A stretch of 11,610 nt of DNA. Origin: an uncultured Bacteroidota bacterium (lineage in GTDB: Bacteria; Bacteroidota; Bacteroidia; Chitinophagales; Chitinophagaceae). The stretch is taken from the NCBI GenBank assembly GCA_903905685.1, contig CAIVHI010000342.1:1-11610 (forward strand), in the 5' to 3' direction. The translations under genes and the position numbers were made by a program. Below, piece after piece: positions 1-4,868 of this stretch (its first letter is position 1; every line of letters begins with the position of its first letter). Below the pieces are notes generated by a model. It was not told the origin of the DNA. It made no database searches and saw only the letters and a program-made list of their open reading frames with translations.

Positions 1-258
1 ATGGAAATCGAAACCGGTTTCTATTTTGGTACAGGATATGTCAGTTATGCGTTGTCGGTGGCCTTGTTCGCCTTCAATTTCGTATGGTACCGGTTGTTGT
101 TCGGCATCTCCATTAAAGACAACAGCCCGTTCTATTACTTGTTTACCAGCATTGCCATTGTCTTGTTGCTGCAACCGTGGATGATGCGGATTTCTCGAGT
201 GATTTATTTGTATTTCTTCGTGAAGTACAGTGGAGACTCAAAAGTACAGACGCGGTAG
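1..258 (+). CDS. DUF983-type membrane protein, C-terminal part (5' end outside window)
   Basis: This is the last 85 codons of a reading frame that is open at the window edge. The first codon happens to be ATG, but it is probably internal. In DUF983 proteins of Bacteroidota, two CxxC pairs lead directly into a segment resembling 'EIETGFYFGTGYVSYALSV', which is what is seen here at residues 2-20. Two hydrophobic stretches follow (about residues 12-35 and 45-62), which I read as membrane helices, and then a short polar tail. The zinc-ribbon-like CxxC part would lie upstream of position 1. The biochemical role of DUF983 is not established. The gene runs in the same direction as prs, but the 100-nt gap and the promoter before prs suggest separate transcription. 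Confidence 0.75.
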   Translation: MEIETGFYFGTGYVSYALSVALFAFNFVWYRLLFGISIKDNSPFYYLFTSIAIVLLLQPWMMRISRVIYLYFFVKYSGDSKVQTR

Positions 259-326
259 AAGGATTTATTTGTGAACAATTTATGCACATCAAACAACCCG
301 CCTACGATTATTGGCGTATTGCGGGT

Positions 327-334
327 TAACTTTG
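327..334 (+). promoter_or_regulatory. prs promoter, -7 box TAACTTTG
   Basis: TAACTTTG is an exact match to the Bacteroidota -7 consensus TAnnTTTG. Transcription would start near 340, about 19 nt before the prs ATG. The -33 region is weak: the nearest TTG (311-313) lies only 13 nt upstream of the box instead of about 20. Confidence 0.6.
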
Positions 335-358
335 CGGTCACATTCCCCTTGCGTTAAA

Positions 359-1300
359 ATGGATCCTGCAGTAAAGATTTTTTCCGGTACTAAGTCCACG
401 TATTTGGCTGAGAAAATTGCCAAGAGTTTAGGTAAGCCACTGGGTGACCTTACCATCCAGAAATTCAGCGACGGCGAGTTTCAGCCGGTATTCAACGAGT
501 CCATTCGCGGCGACTATGTCTTTTTGGTGCAGTCTACCTTTGCGCCGGCTGATAATTTGATGGAGTTGCTGATGATGATTGATGCCGCCCGTAGGGCGTC
601 GGCAGGGTACATCACAGCCGTTATCCCCTATTTCGGATTTGCTCGCCAAGATCGGAAAGACAAACCCAGGGTTTCCATTGCTTCAAAACTGGTTGCCAAT
701 CTGCTTACTGAAGCAGGAGCAGATAGGGTAATGACCATGGATTTGCACGCGCCCCAAATTCAAGGCTTTTTCGATATTCCGGTGGATCATCTGGATGGTT
801 CGGCAATCTTCATTCCGTACATCGAGAATTTGAGGATGCAGAACCTGATTTTCGCCTCTCCCGATGTGGGCAGTACCAACCGCGTTCGTGAAGTGGCCAA
901 ATACTTTGAGGCCGACATGGTAATTTGCGACAAGCAACGCAAGCGTGCCAACGAAATAGCTGCTATGACCGTAATTGGGGACGTATCGGGTAGGGACGTG
1001 GTCTTGATTGACGATATCTGCGATACGGCGGGAACCCTCAGCAAATCGGCGCAAATACTGAAGGAGCGCGGTGCAGTGTCCGTAAGGGCTTTCTGCACGC
1101 ATCCGGTATTGAGTGGCAATGCATACCGCAACATAGAGAATTCCCAATTGGAAGAGCTGGTTGTATGCGACACGATACCTATACGTGCCGAATGCGACAA
1201 AATCAAGATTTTATCTACCGCCGAGCTCTTTGCAGTGGCCATTCGCAATACCTTCGAAAACAAGTCCATCAGCTCGCTGTTTATACACGGCAGGAAGTAG
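359..1300 (+). CDS. prs: Ribose-phosphate pyrophosphokinase (PRPP synthetase)
   Basis: The 313-aa product has the usual family length. It transfers pyrophosphate from ATP to ribose 5-phosphate, making PRPP for purine, pyrimidine, NAD, histidine and tryptophan synthesis in the cytoplasm. Visible motifs are the flexible ATP loop ARQDRKDKPR (residues 95-104), the Mg-binding MDLHAPQIQGFF (127-138), DKQRKRANE (191-199) and the PRPP-binding loop DDICDTAGT (218-226). The frame is open further upstream to a TTG at 311. That codon precedes the predicted transcription start, and the extra residues are unlike the family. ATG 359 gives the normal N-terminus (DPAVKIFSGTKS). No clear ribosome-binding site is visible, as is usual in this phylum. 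rplY follows in the same direction but has its own promoter. Confidence 0.97.
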   Translation: MDPAVKIFSGTKSTYLAEKIAKSLGKPLGDLTIQKFSDGEFQPVFNESIRGDYVFLVQSTFAPADNLMELLMMIDAARRASAGYITAVIPYFGFARQDRKDKPRVSIASKLVANLLTEAGADRVMTMDLHAPQIQGFFDIPVDHLDGSAIFIPYIENLRMQNLIFASPDVGSTNRVREVAKYFEADMVICDKQRKRANEIAAMTVIGDVSGRDVVLIDDICDTAGTLSKSAQILKERGAVSVRAFCTHPVLSGNAYRNIENSQLEELVVCDTIPIRAECDKIKILSTAELFAVAIRNTFENKSISSLFIHGRK

Positions 1301-1330
1301 GGTGGCGGGTAGATATTTCCAAAATATGAT

Positions 1331-1338
1331 TACCTTTG
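1331..1338 (+). promoter_or_regulatory. rplY promoter, -7 box TACCTTTG
   Basis: TACCTTTG matches TAnnTTTG exactly and lies 30 nt after the prs stop codon. Initiation near 1343-1345 would give a leader of about 122 nt before the rplY ATG. No convincing -33 element is visible. Confidence 0.55.
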
Positions 1339-1344
1339 CAGCCC

Positions 1345-1466
1345 CAAACGCATGTTTAGACGCCAAAACCCGTCGCGCGGTTGGAAATTGAATAATTGTT
1401 AAAGAATTCGGTTTATGGGTGTTGGACGGGTTTTCGTCCGTAACCGAATAAAAAACATACAGTAAT
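1345..1466 (+). promoter_or_regulatory. Structured 5' leader of rplY with competing helices
   Basis: Two stem-loops can be drawn. Hairpin 1 pairs CCAA (1363-1366) with TTGG (1381-1384) and CCG (1370-1372) with CGG (1378-1380). Hairpin 2 pairs ATTCGGTT (1406-1413) with AACCGAAT (1442-1449), topped by GGACG (1424-1428) with CGTCC (1435-1439). A third, mutually exclusive helix is perfect over 10 bp: AAAACCCGTC (1365-1374) with GACGGGTTTT (1425-1434). It would break hairpin 1 and the top of hairpin 2. As a milder option, AAAACC (1365-1370) could pair with the hairpin-2 loop GGTTTT (1429-1434) as a pseudoknot. The pairings are seen in the sequence; a regulatory role, for example L25 autoregulation, is inferred. 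There is no poly-T run after hairpin 2, so control of translation would fit better than a classical attenuator. Confidence 0.45.
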
Positions 1467-2087
1467 ATGAAGAGTGTAGCTATTGCCGGCACAAGAAGGA
1501 CTGAATTGGGTAAAAAAGCAACCCGCAAATTGAGGTCAGAAGGCATGATTCCAGCCGTAATTTACGGTGGAACCGAAAACGTACATTTTGCAGCACCCAA
1601 GTTGGCTTTCAGGCCATTGGTGTATACCGCAGAATTCCAATTGGCAGACGTGACTGTAGACGGCAAGAACTACCGTTGCATCATGAAAGACCTCCAATTC
1701 GACGTATTGACCGACGAGTTGGCCCACCTCGATTTGTTGGAACTCGTAGAAGACCGCAAGGTAATCGCTACGCTCCCATTGAAATTCGTTGGCCAGTCTA
1801 AGGGTGTAAAAGATGGCGGTCGTTTGGAATTGAAATTGAAGTCGTTGAACATCCGCACATTGCCTAAATATCTGCGCGAAACCATCGAAGTCAACATCGA
1901 GAACTTGGAACTTCATGAGAACATCCGTGTTCAGGACGTTGTTGCGGAGAACATGGAGGTTTTGAATTCTCCCCGTATCCCTGTGGCCACTGTGGTTACG
2001 ACCCGTGCCTTGCGTACTGAAGAAGCAGCAAGTGCAGCAGCTTCCAAGGGGGCAAAAGGTGCAGCCAAGCCCGCAGCCAAAAAATAA
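1467..2087 (+). CDS. rplY: 50S ribosomal protein L25 / general stress protein Ctc
   Basis: This is a 206-aa protein of the long TL5/Ctc type of L25. The N-terminal 5S rRNA-binding domain (about residues 1-90) opens with KSVAIAGTRRTELGKKATRK and contains the typical 'GMIPAVIYGG' (residues 26-35). A C-terminal beta-rich domain (about 95-185) carries the characteristic 'LPKYLRETIEVNIENLELHE'. The last 20 or so residues are an Ala/Lys/Gly tail (AASAAASKGAKGAAKPAAKK), a low-complexity extension common in this family and probably disordered and RNA-contacting. Start ATG 1467 fits the family and has no strong Shine-Dalgarno sequence. The gene has its own promoter, a structured leader and a strong terminator, so it appears monocistronic. 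In many bacteria pth, for peptidyl-tRNA hydrolase, lies beside it; here the next gene is convergent. Confidence 0.96.
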   Translation: MKSVAIAGTRRTELGKKATRKLRSEGMIPAVIYGGTENVHFAAPKLAFRPLVYTAEFQLADVTVDGKNYRCIMKDLQFDVLTDELAHLDLLELVEDRKVIATLPLKFVGQSKGVKDGGRLELKLKSLNIRTLPKYLRETIEVNIENLELHENIRVQDVVAENMEVLNSPRIPVATVVTTRALRTEEAASAAASKGAKGAAKPAAKK

Positions 2088-2116
2088 ACCATTAGCGGTT
2101 ATTTGCCGCTATTCCT

Positions 2117-2163
2117 ATTCGGGATGTTTGGAGTATCTGCTCCAAACATCCCGAATCTTTTTT
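2117..2163 (+). terminator. Strong rho-independent terminator of rplY
   Basis: A perfect 17-bp inverted repeat (2117-2133 with 2140-2156) has a 6-nt loop, TATCTG, and is followed by C and six T (2158-2163). A smaller hairpin, TAGCGG (2093-2098) with CCGCTA (2106-2111), lies between it and the stop codon. The opposite side of the main stem is not T-rich, so it acts only on the + strand. The T run overlaps the stop codon of the convergent HAD gene by 2 nt. Confidence 0.93.
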
Positions 2164-2860
2164 AGAGGATGTTCAGCAGTTCTGCCAGGTCGCTGATTTC
2201 GAACGTGGGGGCGGAAGAGTGGGGTAGTCCTTTCGGGTTATAGTAAATCTGATCCCAGCCTGCATTAATGGCCCCTGCAATATCTATCTCCAACGCATCG
2301 CCAATCATGATGCTCTCTGCTGCCGTGGCGCCTGATGCTGTAAGGGCATAGTCGAAAATGGCACGTTGGGGCTTCAAGCAATTGCTTTTTTCGGAAGTAA
2401 TGAGTTGGTCGAAATAATTGGTTATACCGGAATGGTGAAGTTTGAGTTTTTGGGTGGCTTCAAAACCATTGGTGATGAGGTGGAGCACGTATTTGTTCTT
2501 GCAATACGCCAACACGGCGGCTGCATTGGGAGTTAGAAGGGTTTGGGTGGGCAATATTTCAATGTAGGCCATTCCCAATTCATGGGCCAATGCGGTATCT
2601 GCAATTTTGAAATCGAGCAGCATGAGCCACATGCGTTTCCACCTCAGCTCTTCCCTCCTAATGTAGCCCTTGCGATAGCGGTCCCAAAGTTTGTCGTTAT
2701 GCACGTTGAACGCGGCAAACATGGTGTCGAAGTCGGGTACTCCTTTTTCCGTTAGTCGGTATTCGCCAAATAAACGGCGCAAAGTGGCTTCCGAGTTTTT
2801 GTCGAAATCCCAAAGGGTATGGTCCAGGTCGAAAAACAGGTGTCGGTATTTCTTGGTCAT
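2162..2860 (-). CDS. HAD-superfamily hydrolase, YjjG-type (noncanonical) pyrimidine nucleotidase
   Basis: The 232-aa product has all four HAD motifs. Motif I is FFDLDHTLWDF, with nucleophile D11 and acid/base D13. Motif II is LITNG (T130). Motif III is the lysine in CLKPQRAIFD (K163). Motif IV is MIGDALEIDIAGA (D188 and D193). The helical cap between motifs I and II (about residues 20-105) and 'DHTLWDFDKN' place it in the YjjG/YfnB group. E. coli YjjG dephosphorylates pyrimidine nucleoside monophosphates and protects against mutagenic bases; the same role here is inferred. It lies downstream of rpoZ on the same strand, but a terminator separates them. I see no good TAnnTTTG box in the 40 nt before the start. 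Confidence 0.88.
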   Translation of the reverse strand: MTKKYRHLFFDLDHTLWDFDKNSEATLRRLFGEYRLTEKGVPDFDTMFAAFNVHNDKLWDRYRKGYIRREELRWKRMWLMLLDFKIADTALAHELGMAYIEILPTQTLLTPNAAAVLAYCKNKYVLHLITNGFEATQKLKLHHSGITNYFDQLITSEKSNCLKPQRAIFDYALTASGATAAESIMIGDALEIDIAGAINAGWDQIYYNPKGLPHSSAPTFEISDLAELLNIL

Positions 2861-2892
2861 GTTACTTTTTATTTTTTGCCATTAGGTATAGT

Positions 2893-2930
2893 CCCAAAAG
2901 AAGAAAACAGGACGCGATGCCTGTTTTCCT
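2893..2930 (-). terminator. Rho-independent terminator after rpoZ
   Basis: Read on the minus strand, GAAAACAGG (2928-2920) pairs perfectly with CCTGTTTTC (2911-2903) around an 8-nt loop. It is followed by the T-rich TTCTTTT. It lies about 40 nt beyond the rpoZ stop and 43 nt before the HAD start, so it probably ends the bamD-rpoZ transcript. Confidence 0.75.
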
Positions 2931-2969
2931 AGTTAGAATTCCAATAAAGTGGTGCTGTAACCCAACAGA

Positions 2970-3314
2970 CTAAGTCGTGATGTTCTTTGGGTTCTTACGG
3001 TAATAAATTTGGTCGTCGTTGAATTCCGAAATGGCTTGAAGGGGGGCATTGGCCAAGCGCTCGTAAACCTTAGACAGTTCTATCTGCTCCTTGTTTTCGT
3101 GTACTTCCTCCAAGTTGTCTCCGTGAACGTTGAACTCGTCCAATTTCTTGTGGAGTTCCTCCTTCATGGTAACCGAAATTTGGTTGGCGCGCCTTGATAT
3201 CACTACGATGGTTTCGTATAGATTTCCGGTTTTGTGCTTCATGGCGACAACATCGCGTGTCTCGACAAGCGGATTGACTGATGATGCCGGCTTCTTACTG
3301 TTTGGGGTGCTCAT
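2970..3314 (-). CDS. rpoZ: DNA-directed RNA polymerase omega subunit, Bacteroidota type
   Basis: The 114-aa protein carries the hallmark of the phylum's omega/RPB6-like subunit, TGNLYETIVVISRRANQIS (residues 29-47). It is followed by a helical, charged segment (EELHKKLDEF) and the typical ending 'QIELSKVYERLANAPLQAI...YYRKNP'. Omega is a small core-polymerase subunit that wraps the C-terminal part of beta' and helps assembly. Whether it binds ppGpp here cannot be told. The first 28 residues, rich in Ser, Lys and Pro, look disordered. Start ATG 3314 lies inside the 3' end of bamD (20-nt overlap), so translation is probably coupled. A terminator follows about 40 nt later. Confidence 0.93.
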   Translation of the reverse strand: MSTPNSKKPASSVNPLVETRDVVAMKHKTGNLYETIVVISRRANQISVTMKEELHKKLDEFNVHGDNLEEVHENKEQIELSKVYERLANAPLQAISEFNDDQIYYRKNPKNITT

Positions 3315-4116
3315 TTCTTATTTTATTTATCGTTGATTCAGCAGATTGCGACATTTCCATCGCCTCTGCAAGGTACTTTGAATTCGGGAAATTGGCCTTC
3401 AAATCGTTGTAGGCGGCAATGGCATTCGAGAAACGTTCTTCCTGTTTTTCGGTAATGCTCTTGTCGGCAAACTTATACATGGCCTTCATAATCATGAACT
3501 GGTATAAGTCCATGCTTGAAGATTCCGGATAATCGCGCATTACGCTCTTGTAGGCAACTGTTGCAGCTTTATACTGGCTGATGTTGAAGTACAGGTTTGC
3601 GGCATCGGCTTCCTTGGCTTCCAGTTTTTTTCTGGACCGGTCTATATAGTCTGTAGCTTCTGCCGTGTGTTCCGACTTGGGGTAACGGTTGGCATAAGAC
3701 TGCAAAGCTTCCAGTGCCTTCGTAGTGTTGGTTTGGTCGAGCGTGTTTTTAGGGGCGTATTTGAAGAGGCACACAGCCGACATGTATTCACACTCCTCGG
3801 CCTGTTTGCTTGCAGGGAATGTCTCGGTGAAGTTCTTGAAGTGGTAGGATGCTTCAATGTAGTCCTTCATGTAATAGAAGGTATACGAGTATTTGAAACA
3901 TAGGGATTCATAATTTCGGGTACTCTTCATGATGGGCATCAACTCTTTGTAAAGCTCATTGGCATGAACGTACTCGTGCTTGTCGAAGTATTCGTTCGCT
4001 TTCGTCAATTTGTAATTGACGTCACTGCTTTTACGCACTTTTTCAAATTGCCCACAAGATGCAAGCGATAGGGTGACGAATACCAATAAAAACAAGTTAC
4101 GGCAGCAAGCAGACAT
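3295..4116 (-). CDS. bamD: Outer-membrane assembly lipoprotein BamD (YfiO family)
   Basis: The 273-aa lipoprotein has a short signal peptide ending in the lipobox L-A-S-C. Cys21 would be lipidated, and Gly22 at +2 fits export to the outer membrane. The rest is alpha-helical with TPR-like repeats typical of BamD: 'YKLTKANEYFDKHEYVHA' (about 35-52), 'YSYTFYYMKDYIEASYHFKN' (about 77-96) and 'ALQSYANRYPKSEHTAEA' (about 137-154). BamD with BamA inserts beta-barrel proteins into the outer membrane; the receptor at 4869-7412 would be a client. The frame is open to an ATG at 4170, but that start adds 18 residues ahead of the signal peptide. ATG 4116 gives a standard lipoprotein leader. It overlaps rpoZ by 20 nt, a pairing I know from many Bacteroidota. 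Confidence 0.92.
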   Translation of the reverse strand: MSACCRNLFLLVFVTLSLASCGQFEKVRKSSDVNYKLTKANEYFDKHEYVHANELYKELMPIMKSTRNYESLCFKYSYTFYYMKDYIEASYHFKNFTETFPASKQAEECEYMSAVCLFKYAPKNTLDQTNTTKALEALQSYANRYPKSEHTAEATDYIDRSRKKLEAKEADAANLYFNISQYKAATVAYKSVMRDYPESSSMDLYQFMIMKAMYKFADKSITEKQEERFSNAIAAYNDLKANFPNSKYLAEAMEMSQSAESTINKIRNEHPKQ

Positions 4117-4147
4117 AGAGAGAAGTGCGAAAATATGAAATACCCGG

Positions 4148-4154
4148 CAAATTA
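4148..4154 (-). promoter_or_regulatory. Possible bamD promoter (TAATTTG, imperfect)
   Basis: On the minus strand TAATTTG is one base shorter than the consensus TAnnTTTG. It would start transcription near 4142, about 26 nt before the preferred bamD ATG at 4116 and after the alternative ATG at 4170. It is only a weak candidate. Confidence 0.25.
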
Positions 4155-4221
4155 CCCAAAAACGGTTCAAATGCTATGTTAAAGGGTGCTTTCGCCTTGT
4201 GGGCAAGGATGCCATTCCGCG

Positions 4222-4266
4222 TTGCCGGCAAGCCATGACCGAATGGGCATTTTTTTGTTAATTTTG
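4222..4266 (+). promoter_or_regulatory. Promoter of the small-protein/receptor unit, with upstream palindrome
   Basis: TAATTTTG at 4259-4266 is an exact TAnnTTTG box; transcription near 4272 would leave about 12 nt before the TTG start at 4284. Upstream lies a perfect 10-bp palindrome, TTGCCGGCAA (4222-4231), placed where an operator or activator site could sit between the divergent bamD and receptor units. The box is seen directly; the operator role is a guess. Confidence 0.5.
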
Positions 4267-4283
4267 CCCACCACCGTTCTTCC

Positions 4284-4820
4284 TTGCGAAAGTTAACACA
4301 TATCGTCAGCGCCATATTGTTGTTGGTAGCCTGCATTGCAGGTGCCGGCCAGTACTTGCTATTCGACGTTGCCGAGGTCGGATTTTGGGAAAAGGCCACT
4401 GACGAATTGCGTAGAGAGACCGGATTGGGAACGGTGACGGTGTCGTTGGACGATTTCCAGCATCGGACTGGGCAGGACGAAATTTGGGTGGCGGGAAAAC
4501 TTTACGATATCGGTAGTTACCGGATAAAAGGAAACAGGGTCGTCATTTCCGTGTTCCATGATAGTGACGAGGAAAGGGCCATTTATAAATTGACCGGGTT
4601 GCTTGATGGCTCCAATTTCTCGCCTGCCGGTTCAAATGATGTTAAGTTCAAGTCGGTACAAACGCTACCCGAGCCCATTTTTCCTCCAACGTCTGCCATA
4701 AACATTGGCGAGCTCGTGTTTCAAAACGACGCCGGTTTTTTAGTGCCCCGCTCGGTGGCCTTCATTATGGAGCATCCCGCGCCGGTAAAGTCTCCTCCTC
4801 CCAAGCATACTTTCTGCTGA
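4284..4820 (+). CDS. Small membrane-anchored protein of unknown function, paired with the TonB receptor
   Basis: The 178-aa protein has one N-terminal hydrophobic segment (about residues 4-27) after a short basic start (MRKL). The rest is polar and probably periplasmic. It includes 'DEIWVAGKLYDIGSYRIKGNRVVISVFHD' spread over residues 65-93, followed by 'EERAIYKLTGLLDG' and a low-complexity, Pro-rich tail ending PPPKHTFC. The layout (one membrane segment, a 'v.GklYDI...G..v.....D..E' core, a Pro-rich end) resembles a Bacteroidota family of small proteins I recall beside TonB-dependent receptors. No function is established to my knowledge. The start is TTG 4284: no ATG or GTG exists in frame between the stop at 4236 and the hydrophobic segment, and a promoter lies just upstream. 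The receptor follows after 48 nt, so co-transcription is likely. The terminal His and Cys could bind a metal; this is speculative. Confidence 0.75.
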   Translation: MRKLTHIVSAILLLVACIAGAGQYLLFDVAEVGFWEKATDELRRETGLGTVTVSLDDFQHRTGQDEIWVAGKLYDIGSYRIKGNRVVISVFHDSDEERAIYKLTGLLDGSNFSPAGSNDVKFKSVQTLPEPIFPPTSAINIGELVFQNDAGFLVPRSVAFIMEHPAPVKSPPPKHTFC

Positions 4821-4868
4821 TTTACTTTTTCGTTTGTCATTGCTCTGCTGCAAGGTGGAGTCTTCTTA

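Noticed and set aside
311..358. Upstream extension of prs to the TTG at 311
   Set aside because: The codon lies before the predicted transcription start (-7 box at 327-334), and the 16 extra residues do not resemble PRPP synthetases; ATG 359 gives the normal N-terminus.
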